DNA of 64,000 bases from NCBI RefSeq assembly GCF_001955535.1, contig NZ_MPVN01000002.1:620001-684000 (forward strand), in the 5' to 3' direction. The position numbers were made by a program, and so were the translations under genes. Below are positions 9,655 through 18,876 of the stretch, piece after piece; position 1 is the stretch's first letter, and every line of letters starts with the position of its first letter. Origin of the DNA: Paenibacillus sp. FSL H7-0326 (GTDB taxonomy: Bacteria > Bacillota > Bacilli > Paenibacillales > Paenibacillaceae). The notes under the pieces are model-generated. The model ran no database searches. It was not told the origin of the DNA and saw only the letters and a program-made list of their open reading frames with translations.

Positions 9655-10236
9655 TCATTTCGATTTACTATTTATTTTACAATGTTCGGCGATGATGATC
9701 GATTCTATTCGTTTGCAGGCCAAATCAATTTCATCGTTGACAACGGCATAATCATATTGCTGCAGCAAACTGATCTCCTGCTCGGCTACAGACATGCGGT
9801 GATCAATGGTCGCTTGATTCTCGGTGCCTCTGCCTTGAATTCGATCCTTCAATTCATCAAGAGACGGAGGCAGCAGAAATACGAAAATTCCTTCCGGGAA
9901 CTTCTCTTTGACTTTGAGAGCTCCTTGGACTTCAATCTCCAAAATGATATCTTTGCCGGAATTAAGAGTCTCCTCTACGAAATCACGCGGGGTTCCATAA
10001 TAGTTACCTACATACTCCGCATGCTCCAGAAGCTGATCCTTCTCAATCATATCAAGAAACTGCTCTCGACTCTTGAAAAAGTAATTGACTCCGTTCTCTT
10101 CACCAAGCCTTGGCTGACGAGTTGTCGCTGACACTGAATAGATGAGTTCAGGAACTCGTTTTCTTAGAGCAGTGCACACGGTTCCTTTTCCTACACCGGA
10201 CGGTCCTGATAATACAATTAGTAATCCCTTAGACAT
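9655..10236 (-). CDS. gmk: Guanylate kinase
   Basis: Phosphorylates GMP to GDP with ATP; needed for nucleotide supply and linked to (p)ppGpp physiology. The P-loop [10 protein letters not shown] follows the first strand (LLIVLSG). GMP-binding residues appear in the [19 protein letters not shown] segment, and [20 protein letters not shown] contains the lid arginines. The start is the ATG at 10236, which has GGAG at 6-7 nt; the longer open frame upstream overlaps remA and has no such site. The product is 193 residues, normal. Confidence 0.96.
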   Translation of the reverse strand: MSKGLLIVLSGPSGVGKGTVCTALRKRVPELIYSVSATTRQPRLGEENGVNYFFKSREQFLDMIEKDQLLEHAEYVGNYYGTPRDFVEETLNSGKDIILEIEVQGALKVKEKFPEGIFVFLLPPSLDELKDRIQGRGTENQATIDHRMSVAEQEISLLQQYDYAVVNDEIDLACKRIESIIIAEHCKINSKSK

Positions 10237-10249
10237 ATTACACTCCATT

Positions 10250-10510
10250 TTATTCGTCGTTGTCATCGTCTTTAGAAGATAAACGATGGGCAACCGTCTC
10301 CGGCTGCACTGCAGACAGGATCACATGATCACTGTCTGTAATTATTACCGCACGAGTTCTGCGTCCATATGTAGCGTCAATCAACATGTGACGATCCCGT
10401 GCTTCCTGTATAATTCTTTTGATTGGGGCGGATTCAGGACTAACAATAGAAATGATGCGATTCGCCGAAACTATATTGCCGAATCCTATATTTATGAGTT
10501 TAATTGCCAT
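10250..10510 (-). CDS. remA: Extracellular matrix regulatory protein RemA (DUF370)
   Basis: DNA-binding regulator that activates biofilm matrix operons in B. subtilis; homologous rings bind AT-rich repeats. The 86-residue product shows the family start [19 protein letters not shown]. This is followed by [19 protein letters not shown] and the [17 protein letters not shown] segment, with a short acidic tail. GGGGGACG lies 8 nt ahead of the ATG. It is 13 nt upstream of gmk, conserved synteny with yloC-remA-gmk. Confidence 0.95.
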   Translation of the reverse strand: MAIKLINIGFGNIVSANRIISIVSPESAPIKRIIQEARDRHMLIDATYGRRTRAVIITDSDHVILSAVQPETVAHRLSSKDDDNDE

Positions 10511-10553
10511 ATTCAGGTTCGTCCCCCTATTACTGGTGTAATCTTTGCAAAAC

Positions 10554-10615
10554 TGAATCAATTTCATAAATCATTAAAAAAGCAGCTAAAGGTATTATGA
10601 AATTGCTTCAACTTA
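10554..10615. repeat. Interspersed inverted repeat, copy A
   Basis: Imperfect inverted repeat with arms TGAATCAATTTCATAA and TTATGAAATTGCTTCAACTTA around an inner AGCTAAAGGTA. On the minus strand it begins about 12 nt after the yicC stop and precedes remA. Near-identical copies are at 28757-28818 and 55442-55485, with more divergent ones at 46524-46570 and 54839-54862. Confidence 0.75.
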
Positions 10616-10626
10616 GTGTTCATTGC

Positions 10627-11514
10627 CTATTCTAAATTCGCAGCTTGTTCTCTGATCTTCTCCAGCTCGGCCTTCATCTCGAATACAAGATTAACCAGCC
10701 CCAGGTGGTGAGCTTTAGTGCCGATGGTGTTGACTTCACGATTCATCTCCTGGATCAAGAAATCAAGCTTGCGCCCTATAGGCTCACGCACGGTGAGCAG
10801 CTCTTCGCACTGAGCCATATGACTAGAGAGACGAGTCAGTTCCTCATCTATGTTGGATCGGTCGGCAAAAATCGCGATCTCCATACCAAATCTATGTTCA
10901 TCGAATGGTGCATCAGAAATTTCGGTTAATCGCTGTCTCAGCTTGCTTCGGTACTCCGTCACTACAGCTGGCGCTAACTGAACCATCGCTGCATGATGAG
11001 CCTGCAGACTCAATATTCGCGACTTCAAATCAGCGGCAAGATGACTTCCTTCACGAGAGCGCATATCAAGCAGCTCATCAAGTGCAAGCGCTAGTCCTTC
11101 CTGCAGCGCAGTCTCCCAGTTCTCGTCCTCAAAGACTGTAAGATTGCTCATCTCCTCAGAACTCACTAACACACCAGGCAGCTGCAGCATCTCTGAAATG
11201 GTCAGGTTCCCCTTCATCCCGAAGCTGGACTCAAGCTCCCTTGAAGCCTCAAGATAGGAAGCAGCCATCTGCTTGTTCAGCACAGTACCTCTGCTGCTGT
11301 CATCCAATTCTCTCGTAATGAAAACATCAATTCTGCCTCGTGCAAGTTTACGCTGTACCATTCTGCGAAGCCCGTCTTCGAAACGACTCCATTCCCTTGG
11401 CATCCTAAAGACAACTTCACAGTATCTATGGTTGACAGATTTGACTTCAAGTTGTACCTTATACCCGCCATAGCTGAGCAAATATTGACCGTATCCGGTC
11501 ATACTGAATGACAT
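10627..11514 (-). CDS. yicC: YicC/YloC-family endoribonuclease
   Basis: Member of the YicC/YloC family, metal-dependent endoribonucleases linked to mRNA and sRNA decay. It starts with the family signature SFSMTGYGQ, then VQLEVKSVNHRYCEVVFRMP. The C-terminal YicC/DUF1732 block includes DRSNIDEELTRLSSHM, GRKLDFLIQEMNREVNTIG and a final KAELEKIREQAANLE helix. At 295 residues it is full length. Several in-frame ATGs (11529, 11520, 11514, 11505) compete and none has a strong ribosome site; 11514 (MSFSMTGYG) best matches homologues. First gene of the long minus-strand run. Confidence 0.9.
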   Translation of the reverse strand: MSFSMTGYGQYLLSYGGYKVQLEVKSVNHRYCEVVFRMPREWSRFEDGLRRMVQRKLARGRIDVFITRELDDSSRGTVLNKQMAASYLEASRELESSFGMKGNLTISEMLQLPGVLVSSEEMSNLTVFEDENWETALQEGLALALDELLDMRSREGSHLAADLKSRILSLQAHHAAMVQLAPAVVTEYRSKLRQRLTEISDAPFDEHRFGMEIAIFADRSNIDEELTRLSSHMAQCEELLTVREPIGRKLDFLIQEMNREVNTIGTKAHHLGLVNLVFEMKAELEKIREQAANLE

Positions 11515-11535
11515 CGGCATCACATCCATTATACT

Positions 11536-11564
11536 ATTGTATCGGATAATACAGGCTTAAACAA
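11536..11564 (-). promoter_or_regulatory. Sigma-A-type promoter for the yicC-remA-gmk operon
   Basis: Minus strand: -35 TTGTTT, 17-nt spacer, -10 TACAAT. The predicted start is near 11529, only about 15 nt before the preferred yicC ATG, so the mRNA leader would be very short. An alternative TATAAT lies a few bases further down but lacks a -35. Confidence 0.5.
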
Positions 11565-11714
11565 GTACGATAATCATGGGGGATTTGCCATTAATTCATA
11601 CCATTATTGCCTAATTCAGGGCTTCCTATTAGAATCTGCATACATTATTTATTTGCACTTCAGGCACCGGCTTCCTAGTAACGACCCATAAAAACTTAAA
11701 CAGGAGAGCTGCTT

Positions 11715-12107
11715 ATGAAAACAGAACTGAACCTTATTGTTCGTCCCACCGAGATTGATGTTAACGGCCACGTAAATAATGCGAAATATCTAGAATATCT
11801 GGAATGGGCACGAGATGAATGGTATGAAGCGGGAGGGCTGTCATACAAAACACTACTTGAGCTTGGCTGTCAGACGGTCACCGTTAATATCAATATCAAC
11901 TATCGCAAGGAATGCTATCAGGGCCAGCTTCTTACGGTCACAACAGAACAGGACAGTGCCCGGAATTCAAGTTATGTGCTTAGGCAAATGATATTAAATG
12001 AAGCCCAGGAGATCTGCGCAGACGCGCTCATTACAAGCGTGACCATCGACCCTTCCACTCGAAAAAGCAGACCGATACCGGAACAGCTCCGGAACCTTTT
12101 CTCATGA
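11715..12107 (+). CDS. Hotdog-fold acyl-CoA thioesterase (4HBT family)
   Basis: A 130-residue single-domain hotdog protein. The N-terminal RPTEIDVNGHVNNAKYLEYL matches the 4HBT signature, with the catalytic Asp in EIDVNGHVNN. A long helix (EYLEWARDEWYEAGG) and beta strands with VTVNININYRKE follow. It probably hydrolyses an acyl-CoA or acyl-ACP thioester in the cytoplasm; the substrate cannot be read from sequence. AGGAG precedes the ATG. Monocistronic on the plus strand, facing yitJ across a terminator. Confidence 0.85.
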   Translation: MKTELNLIVRPTEIDVNGHVNNAKYLEYLEWARDEWYEAGGLSYKTLLELGCQTVTVNININYRKECYQGQLLTVTTEQDSARNSSYVLRQMILNEAQEICADALITSVTIDPSTRKSRPIPEQLRNLFS

Positions 12108-12154
12108 TCAATCAATTGCTTAAACTTAACCATCATATGATAGAGCAACCGCAC

Positions 12155-12201
12155 AAAAGTCCGTACCTGCAGTATTCAGCACAGCAGGCACGGACTTTTT
12201 T
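12155..12201 (+). terminator. Rho-independent terminator after the thioesterase gene
   Basis: Stem AGTCCGTaCCTGC/GCAGGcACGGACT with a 13-nt loop followed by TTTTTT. It may also stop transcription arriving from yitJ, which ends about 36 nt away on the other strand. Confidence 0.85.
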
Positions 12202-12236
12202 CCGATTTCATTCGTGATACTCTATTTAGCCGGATT

Positions 12237-14102
12237 CTAGGTCTTAATTACACGGCCTGATTTCTCCCACACATAGTGAGTCAGCTCTTCACTCATTCCA
12301 TAGAACATGAACGGAGTCATTATATAGATTCCATTAAAATGCTCCATCGCTACGTCCAGCAGCTCCTTCGCTATTGCCGTACCTACCTTGCGGCCCTCTT
12401 CGCCTTCGAGCCCCGCCATTCTTTCTCTGACTGCGTCCGATAATTGAATACCTGGCACCTCATTGTGCAAATATTCTGCATTTCGACCACTTGCGAGCGG
12501 CATAATTCCTACAAATATCGGAATATCCAAATGGCTCGTTGCTTCCTTGAGCTGTACAAACAGCTTAGGATCATAGATTGGCTGGGTCATAATATAGTCT
12601 GCACCTGCAGCAATCTTCTTCTCGAGACGCTGTACCGCCTTCTCCAAATATTTCACATTCGGATTAAATGCGGCACCTACAATGAAGTCGGCTTTTTGCT
12701 TAAGCGGTTTACCGGAGAACGCTATTCCACTGTTCAGCTGCTTGATCATTCGTATAATTTCAAATGATGTCAGATCATAGACAGAGCTTGAATCCGGAAG
12801 GTCTCCGAACCTTGCAGGGTCCCCGGTTACTGCCAGCACATGATCAATGCCCAGTGCATCAAAGCCCATGAGATGGGACTGGGTTCCGATCATATTGCGG
12901 TCCCGGCAGGCGATATGAATCAGCGGTCTCAGGCCGGTCTGCTCCTTCGCCAAATATCCAAGCGCCATATTGCTCATCCGGGTTACCGCGAGAGAATTAT
13001 CAGCCAGTGTCAATGCATCAACTCCAGCCTTCTTCAGACTCTTCGCTCCGGTTAGAAATTTCTGAATATCAAGATCACGCGGAGGGTCAAGTTCAACGAT
13101 GACGGTGTGGCGTTCTTTAACCAAGTCTACAATTGTAGGCTCTGTTCGAATCGTGCCTGCTGCACTTCCATCGGCAAGCGTCTCGGATACGGAGTCCGGC
13201 AATGGCAGAAGCTCATCATCGACTACCGTTAATGGAGCTGCCTCATAAGTATCAAGAGCTGATACCATGGCTTTAATATGCTCCGGTGTCGTACCGCAGC
13301 ATCCGCCGATAATGCGTGCATTCAAATCAGCGAACCGGACGGCGCTCTGACCGAAGTATTCAGCAGAAGCACCATACCGGTATTCCCCGTCAACGTATTC
13401 CGCCAGACCCGCATTCGGGAATACCGACATCGGAATTCCTAAATTCTGAACAGATTCCATCGCCCGCATAATACCATTAGGACCTGTCCGGCAATTAAAT
13501 CCGATGACATCCGCGCCTTCTTTATGCAGAATCGAGAACGCTTCAGGCATTGTGAATCCATCGAACGTACGGCCGACATCATCAATAGCAAACTGGCAAA
13601 TGATCGGCAGATCAGTCAACTTCTTAACCTGTCGAACAGCAATGACAAGCTCCTCCACATCATAGAAGGTTTCAAGCAATACCCCGTCAATTCCCTCTCC
13701 CACTAGAGCGGATATCTGCTGTTCGAAATAAAGATTCAGCTTGGCAGCGGAAATATCTGCTCTCTTACCCGCGCGAATGGCTCCGACTGCGCCAACCACA
13801 AACCCTTTATTCCCCATGGCTTCCCGCGCAACCCTAACACCCGCCCGGTTGATTGCCTCAACTTGATCTTCAAGTCCATATTTGGATAGGTTAACGTAAT
13901 TCGCAGAAAATGTATTTGTTTCAATGAGCCTAGCTCCCGCTTCAATGTATCTGCGATGAACATCCTTGACCATCTCGGGGGATGTCAGGTTCAATTCCTC
14001 GTAAGAAACGCCGACCGGCACACCCATTTGATAGAGCTGTGTTCCCATAGCGCCATCGCCAATAATGACTTCATTCTTCAACACTTCACGTAAATCCGCC
14101 AT
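12237..14102 (-). CDS. yitJ: Bifunctional homocysteine S-methyltransferase/methylenetetrahydrofolate reductase (YitJ type)
   Basis: Fusion of a Zn-dependent homocysteine methyltransferase (about 1-300) with a methylenetetrahydrofolate reductase (about 325-621), serving methionine synthesis and one-carbon metabolism. The first half shows GDGAMGTQLYQMG, the zinc cysteines in GFNCRTGPNG and IGGCCGTTPEH. The second half shows TVIVELDPPRDLD, THDEx-like reductase segments, AVTGDPARFG and MTQPIYDPKLF. At 621 residues it resembles B. subtilis YitJ. GGAGGAG precedes the ATG. The B. subtilis homologue has an S-box (SAM) riboswitch, but only about 180 nt separate this gene from cutC and no S-box pattern was seen there. 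Confidence 0.92.
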   Translation of the reverse strand: MADLREVLKNEVIIGDGAMGTQLYQMGVPVGVSYEELNLTSPEMVKDVHRRYIEAGARLIETNTFSANYVNLSKYGLEDQVEAINRAGVRVAREAMGNKGFVVGAVGAIRAGKRADISAAKLNLYFEQQISALVGEGIDGVLLETFYDVEELVIAVRQVKKLTDLPIICQFAIDDVGRTFDGFTMPEAFSILHKEGADVIGFNCRTGPNGIMRAMESVQNLGIPMSVFPNAGLAEYVDGEYRYGASAEYFGQSAVRFADLNARIIGGCCGTTPEHIKAMVSALDTYEAAPLTVVDDELLPLPDSVSETLADGSAAGTIRTEPTIVDLVKERHTVIVELDPPRDLDIQKFLTGAKSLKKAGVDALTLADNSLAVTRMSNMALGYLAKEQTGLRPLIHIACRDRNMIGTQSHLMGFDALGIDHVLAVTGDPARFGDLPDSSSVYDLTSFEIIRMIKQLNSGIAFSGKPLKQKADFIVGAAFNPNVKYLEKAVQRLEKKIAAGADYIMTQPIYDPKLFVQLKEATSHLDIPIFVGIMPLASGRNAEYLHNEVPGIQLSDAVRERMAGLEGEEGRKVGTAIAKELLDVAMEHFNGIYIMTPFMFYGMSEELTHYVWEKSGRVIKT

Positions 14103-14168
14103 CGTTCTCCTCCCGCCAATTCCAATTTATTCACACTAATGTAACACAAATGGGAGGATTGTTTAAGC

Positions 14169-14189
14169 AAAAAAAGCAGGCTGCTGCCC
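14169..14189 (-). terminator. Weak terminator after cutC
   Basis: Minus strand: GCAG-cagc-CTGC followed by TTTTTTT. The stem is short but the T-run is good. It lies between the cutC stop and yitJ. Confidence 0.4.
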
Positions 14190-14281
14190 TATAGTAGATA
14201 ATAGGCAAATATCTCTTTCTCCGTTGTAGCAAGCTTATAAATATGCATATGCTTTTCTGTATTACTTTTTCCTGCACCCTT

Positions 14282-14968
14282 TTATTTTTGGATGCAATCA
14301 GAGAGGGCGCGCAGTTCGGCAGGATTGATCGGCTGAAGACCAGACTGATCGTAGCGGACGGCAGAGCCGAAGTGGATCTCTGTTACACCGGTTTGCTCAA
14401 TAAAGTTCGTGATCATTTCTCTCTTCAAGCCACTGCCCGCTAGAATACAAAGGTGGCTTCCTGCTGCCTGTTCCACAAGTCTGCGAATTTGCGGAATCGA
14501 CTGGGGGGCCGGCTTCGGACCGCCGGAGGTGAGAACTCTCGTTACTGCAGGATACTTCGCAAGAGTACTGAGACCCTCCAGTTGATCCTCCAGCTCATCA
14601 AAGGCACGATGAAACGTCACCTGCAGATCACCAGCTGACTTGAGCAGCAGCTCTAACGTTCTAACATCGATTTTGCCATCTGGTGTCAGCGCCCCAAGTA
14701 CAACGCCTGCTGCACCTGTCTGCCGGATTGCCTCAATCTCGGCAGCCATCGTTTCCACATCGGTCTCACTATAAACGAAGGAACGGCTATGTGGACGCAC
14801 CATGACATGCACGGGAATGCTGACAGACTTCACCACTTGGGAGACAAGACCGATTCCTGGAGTTAAGCCACCTTCAGTAATGGCCGTAATCAGCTCCAAG
14901 CGATTGGCACCGCACTTCTCTGCCGTAACGGCGTCGTCCACGGTCGTTGCTATAATCTCTAACAGCAT
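14282..14968 (-). CDS. cutC: CutC family protein
   Basis: TIM-barrel protein of the CutC family, historically linked to copper homeostasis, though the biochemical role is unclear. Of 228 residues, family motifs visible are LLEIIATTVDDA, GANRLELITAITEGGLTPG, VHVMVRPH, VVLGALTPDGKID, VTFHRAFDEL, RVLTSGGPKPA and the C-terminal EIHFGSAVR. The length matches the short bacterial form. AAGGAG precedes the ATG. It lies between terminators and appears monocistronic; no metal-responsive operator was recognised. Confidence 0.9.
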   Translation of the reverse strand: MLLEIIATTVDDAVTAEKCGANRLELITAITEGGLTPGIGLVSQVVKSVSIPVHVMVRPHSRSFVYSETDVETMAAEIEAIRQTGAAGVVLGALTPDGKIDVRTLELLLKSAGDLQVTFHRAFDELEDQLEGLSTLAKYPAVTRVLTSGGPKPAPQSIPQIRRLVEQAAGSHLCILAGSGLKREMITNFIEQTGVTEIHFGSAVRYDQSGLQPINPAELRALSDCIQK

Positions 14969-15013
14969 AACTAATCACTCCTTATCCATTTGTCGGTATT
15001 CCGTATGATTCCA

Positions 15014-15059
15014 TAAAAAAAGCACGCCCATCAACCAAAACGATGGTTAATGGGGATGC
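15014..15059 (-). terminator. Rho-independent terminator after dapF
   Basis: Minus strand: long stem GCATCCCCATtAACC/GGTTgATGGGcGTGC followed by TTTTTTT, between the dapF stop and the cutC start. Confidence 0.85.
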
Positions 15060-15097
15060 CTTCAGATTTATAACTTTATAATAGTATTCCGATTACC

Positions 15098-15931
15098 TCA
15101 GTTCGTAGTTCCTGTATATACAATCTCGGCAGGTCCTGACATGTATACATGGTTATCTTCCTCACTCCACTCAATATACAGATCACCGCCCTTTAGACTG
15201 ATCCAGGCTTCACGATCCGTTACATCATTCAGAACAGAGGATACCAAGGTAGCACAAGCCCCGGTTCCACAGGCGAGCGTGGGTCCTGCGCCGCGTTCCC
15301 ATACCCGCATATCTACATGCCTGCGATCCTTCACCGTTGCAAATTCAACATTCGTTTTGTTAGGGAACAACGGATGTACTTCCATTTTAGGTCCCCATGC
15401 GGCCAGATCAAAGCTCACCGCATCATCAACATAAATTACACAGTGTGGATTACCCATAGATACTGCAGTGAACCGGAAGCCGCTGCCTCCCACCTCTATA
15501 GGTTCATTCACCACTGGATTTGCATCAATTGTCGTCGGCACCTTAAGACCGTCAAGCTGAGGTTCTCCCATATCCACACGCACCGTCTCCACTTTACCGT
15601 CCTTTACAGTCAGCTGAACGGGCTGTACGCCTGCCCCAATCGTACGAATCGTAATCTCTTCCCGGTCAATATGTCCGTTATCGTACACATATTTGGCAAC
15701 ACAGCGAATTGCATTACCGCATTGTTCAGCCTCTGTACCATCCGAATTAATGATGCGCATTTGGAAATCCGCCGTATCGGAAGGCAAAATAAATACAAGC
15801 CCATCTGCTCCGATCCCAAAGAATCGATCGCACCATTTTATCGCCAGCTCAGCCGCGTTAGCGGGAAGCTCTTGTTCTCCATATACGACAACAAAGTCGT
15901 TACCCAGTCCATGCATTTTCGTAAATTCCAT
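15098..15931 (-). CDS. dapF: Diaminopimelate epimerase
   Basis: Interconverts LL- and meso-diaminopimelate for lysine and peptidoglycan synthesis, without cofactor. The two catalytic cysteines are seen in EQCGNAIRC and LACGTGACA. The N-terminal KMHGLGNDFV and the SMGNPHCVIYVDD segment bind substrate. The frame is open to 16003, but the ATG at 15931 (MEFTKMHGLGND) has GGAG at 8-9 nt and matches homologues. The product is 277 residues. Stands alone between cutC and the ATPase, with terminators on both sides. Confidence 0.95.
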   Translation of the reverse strand: MEFTKMHGLGNDFVVVYGEQELPANAAELAIKWCDRFFGIGADGLVFILPSDTADFQMRIINSDGTEAEQCGNAIRCVAKYVYDNGHIDREEITIRTIGAGVQPVQLTVKDGKVETVRVDMGEPQLDGLKVPTTIDANPVVNEPIEVGGSGFRFTAVSMGNPHCVIYVDDAVSFDLAAWGPKMEVHPLFPNKTNVEFATVKDRRHVDMRVWERGAGPTLACGTGACATLVSSVLNDVTDREAWISLKGGDLYIEWSEEDNHVYMSGPAEIVYTGTTN

Positions 15932-15989
15932 GACGTAACTCCGCTCCTTTTGGCACTCCAGATCGAACGAACCATTCATGATAGCTATT

Positions 15990-16017
15990 ATAAATAGGCT
16001 CATTCTCTCCAGCCTAT
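15990..16017 (-). other. Inverted repeat between yloB-type ATPase and dapF
   Basis: Perfect 7-bp arms ATAGGCT and AGCCTAT separated by 10 nt, followed on the minus strand by TTATAATAG. It could be a weak terminator of the ATPase gene (poor T-run) or an operator just upstream of a TATAAT-like -10 for dapF. The sequence does not decide between the two. Confidence 0.35.
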
Positions 16018-16086
16018 CCTGCTAAAATATGATAAGCATTTGACTTTTTCAGGATAGCATACCTCAAGGAGCGAAGGAAATCTACT

Positions 16087-18876
16087 TTATGCTGAAAACT
16101 TTGTATTTTTTGGTGTGTAGCCTCCGGTAGTCAATCTCCTACGGTTACGGCGTCCTCCCCATACACTGCCGATTCCAAGCAGGAATGTAGGAATTCCGGC
16201 AGCAACGATAACAAGCGCCCACTCTCTTAGATCAAGCGGTACAGTTTTGAAGATCGGCTGCAGTTGAGGCGTGTACATTACGATAAGCATCAGAATGACA
16301 GATGACAGAACCGCAAGAACCAAATATTTATTCTGCAGCGGGTTCCGATGGAATATGGATCTTGAGCTTCGGCAGTCAAATACATGGATGAGCTGTGCCA
16401 TGACAAGGGTTGCAAAAGCTACGGACTGGGCTTTAACAAGCTGTCCTTCACTATCGGGTGCGGCCTGTAACGTTAACCAGAATGCCCCCAGCGTACATAA
16501 TCCGATCAGCACACCACGGCTAATAATCTTCCAGCCCAGTCTTCTTGCAAAAATGTTTTCTTTCGCAGAACGCGGTTTATGCTCCATTAGATCTTTCTCC
16601 GGCTGGTCGACTCCTAATGCCATTGCTGGCAGCCCGTCGGTCACAAGATTGACCCATAGAATCTGAATCGGCAACAGTGGCAGTGGTAGACCTGCCATCA
16701 TGGCGAAGAACATCGTCAATATCTCTCCGACATTGGAAGCGAGCAAATAACGAATAAATTTTCTTATGTTCTCATATATATTTCGCCCTTCCTCAATAGC
16801 CGAAACAATGGTAGAGAAATTGTCATCACTTAGTATGAGAGCAGAGGCTTCCTTGGTTACATCCGTACCTGTGATCCCCATCGCAATCCCGATATCTGCG
16901 GCTTTGATCGCAGGCGCGTCATTAACACCATCTCCTGTCATCGCAACCACGTGCCCTTTGCGCTGAAGTGATTTTACGATCCTTAGCTTATGCTCCGGAG
17001 ATACTCTTGCATAAACATAGGTCTGCTCGACTTCATTGTCCAGCTCCTCATCACTTAATGAAGCAAGATGCTGACCTGTCAGTACCTTACCATCCCGCGG
17101 CAATATGCCAAGCTGATGTGCAATCGCCTCCGCTGTCATGGAATGGTCACCCGTAATCATGACTGTCTTGATTCCGGCTCTTCTGCAGGTTGCAATCGCA
17201 TCACGTACCTCCTTGCGTGGAGGATCAATCATCCCGGCTAGACCCACAAAGATCAGCTGACTTTCTGCTTTCTGTTCACTATCAACGTGTTCTTCCGGCT
17301 TCACTTCACGATAGGCCATGCCCAGCACTCTCAAAGCCGAGCTTGCCATTCTCTCTCCCGCTGCCGTAACCCTCTGTCTCAGCGTCCCTGTAAATGGCAC
17401 TACCTTGCCTTCCCACATGATGTAGGTGCATTCCTGGATTAATACGTCCGGCGCACCTTTAGTAAAGATCAGTCTTCCGCCTTGATGCTTCATCATGACG
17501 GACATCAGCTTCCGCTCCGAGTCGAATGGAAACTCCTGCACACGCTCATATAAGCCAGACAGGCTTTGCGGTGATACACCGGCTTTGGAGGCAAGCGTAA
17601 CCAGGGCTCCTTCTGTTGGATCCCCCTTCAGTCTCCACTCCGTCTCCTCCAGCAGCTTTTTGCCGTTTCGCATATCTCCGGCCGGAACCTCTTCGATCTG
17701 CGCATTGTTGCAAAGTGCACTAATCTGGAACAGTCTGCGAAGAGATTGATCACTCTTCAAGTCCACGATTTGGTCTTGATACGTAATTTCTCCGGAAGGA
17801 CTGTATCCTTCCCCGGACACCTTCAGATGACGTCCGCCCTGCCATACATCCGTTACCGTCATTTTGTTCTGCGTCAGTGTTCCCGTCTTATCCGAGCAAA
17901 TGACCGAGGCCGAGCCCAGTGTTTCAACCGAAGGAAGCTTGCGGACAATGGCCTTCCGTTTGATCATACGCTGTACACCAAGCGCAAGCGCAATCGTTAC
18001 AATCGCAGGCAGACCTTCAGGGATTGCGGCTACAGCAAGGCTCACACCTGCCAGGAACATCCCTACTGCCGGTTGTCCATGCAGAATACCTGCCACAACA
18101 ACCAGAACGGTAAGTACGAGGGCAACGACGATTAATATTTTGCCTAGCTGCTCAAGTCTGCGCTGCAAAGGTGTCTCCTGCGCTTCGGTATTCTGGATCA
18201 GATCAGCGATTTTGCCCATTTCGGTATCCATACCGGTGCGAATTACGATCCCCTTCGCTGTTCCTCTGGTCACCATCGTGCCCATGAAACCGATATTCTT
18301 CTGATCACCGAGCGGAATTTCCTCTTGCTGAATGATTCTGCTATGCTTGCTAACCGGCACAGATTCTCCCGTGAGCGCAGATTCTTCAACATCACAGTTG
18401 CTGGCTGCAACAAAGCGAATATCGGCAGGAACGCGATCCCCGCTCTCCAGCATGACAATATCTCCCTGGACCAAGTTTTTGGCCGGTATTTGCATTACCT
18501 TACCGTTCCGCAGCACCTTAGAAGTCGGCGCAGACAATTTCTTGAGCGCGCTGAGCGATCGTTCGGCACGAAACTCCTGTACAAACCCAAGGATTCCATT
18601 CAGCAGAATAATCGCGATAATGGTGATAGCATCCAGATATTCGCCAAGCAGCCCGGATACTAGTGTGGCACCAACCAGAACAAGCACCATAAAATCCTTG
18701 AATTGATTCAGGAAAAGGGTGATCGGTGAGATCCCTTTCCCTTCGGACAGCTCGTTAGCTCCTGATTTTTGTTGCCTCTCTTCCGCTTCGGCTTCTGTCA
18801 GACCTATCTGCGGGTCAACATTCAGGCTGGCCCCAAGATCCTCTATACTCATCTGATGCCAATTCTTATGCTCCAT
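16087..18876 (-). CDS. yloB: P-type calcium-transporting ATPase (YloB/LMCA1 type)
   Basis: P-type (IIA) ATPase expected to export Ca2+ across the membrane. Visible in order: an N-terminal cation-ATPase domain, TM pairs around about 50-100, the actuator motif ALTGESVPV, and the M4 ion-binding PEGLPA in AAIPEGLPAIV. The phosphorylation site is CSDKTGTLT, then KGAPD, TGDHSMTAEAI and GDGVNDAPA, and M6 has VNLVTDGLPA, as in SERCA-like pumps. About 929 residues from the ATG; a GTG one codon upstream is better spaced from GGGAGGGG and may be the true start. Divergent from rqcH; B. subtilis yloB also lies next to yloA/rqcH. Confidence 0.93.
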   Translation of the reverse strand: MEHKNWHQMSIEDLGASLNVDPQIGLTEAEAEERQQKSGANELSEGKGISPITLFLNQFKDFMVLVLVGATLVSGLLGEYLDAITIIAIILLNGILGFVQEFRAERSLSALKKLSAPTSKVLRNGKVMQIPAKNLVQGDIVMLESGDRVPADIRFVAASNCDVEESALTGESVPVSKHSRIIQQEEIPLGDQKNIGFMGTMVTRGTAKGIVIRTGMDTEMGKIADLIQNTEAQETPLQRRLEQLGKILIVVALVLTVLVVVAGILHGQPAVGMFLAGVSLAVAAIPEGLPAIVTIALALGVQRMIKRKAIVRKLPSVETLGSASVICSDKTGTLTQNKMTVTDVWQGGRHLKVSGEGYSPSGEITYQDQIVDLKSDQSLRRLFQISALCNNAQIEEVPAGDMRNGKKLLEETEWRLKGDPTEGALVTLASKAGVSPQSLSGLYERVQEFPFDSERKLMSVMMKHQGGRLIFTKGAPDVLIQECTYIMWEGKVVPFTGTLRQRVTAAGERMASSALRVLGMAYREVKPEEHVDSEQKAESQLIFVGLAGMIDPPRKEVRDAIATCRRAGIKTVMITGDHSMTAEAIAHQLGILPRDGKVLTGQHLASLSDEELDNEVEQTYVYARVSPEHKLRIVKSLQRKGHVVAMTGDGVNDAPAIKAADIGIAMGITGTDVTKEASALILSDDNFSTIVSAIEEGRNIYENIRKFIRYLLASNVGEILTMFFAMMAGLPLPLLPIQILWVNLVTDGLPAMALGVDQPEKDLMEHKPRSAKENIFARRLGWKIISRGVLIGLCTLGAFWLTLQAAPDSEGQLVKAQSVAFATLVMAQLIHVFDCRSSRSIFHRNPLQNKYLVLAVLSSVILMLIVMYTPQLQPIFKTVPLDLREWALVIVAAGIPTFLLGIGSVWGGRRNRRRLTTGGYTPKNTKFSA

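Noticed and set aside
14103..14281. SAM riboswitch expected before yitJ
   Set aside because: No S-box motif or the usual terminator arrangement was seen in the short upstream region.
15317..15997. 226-codon plus-strand frame opposite dapF
   Set aside because: Antisense of a clearly coding gene with all its motifs; no ribosome site.
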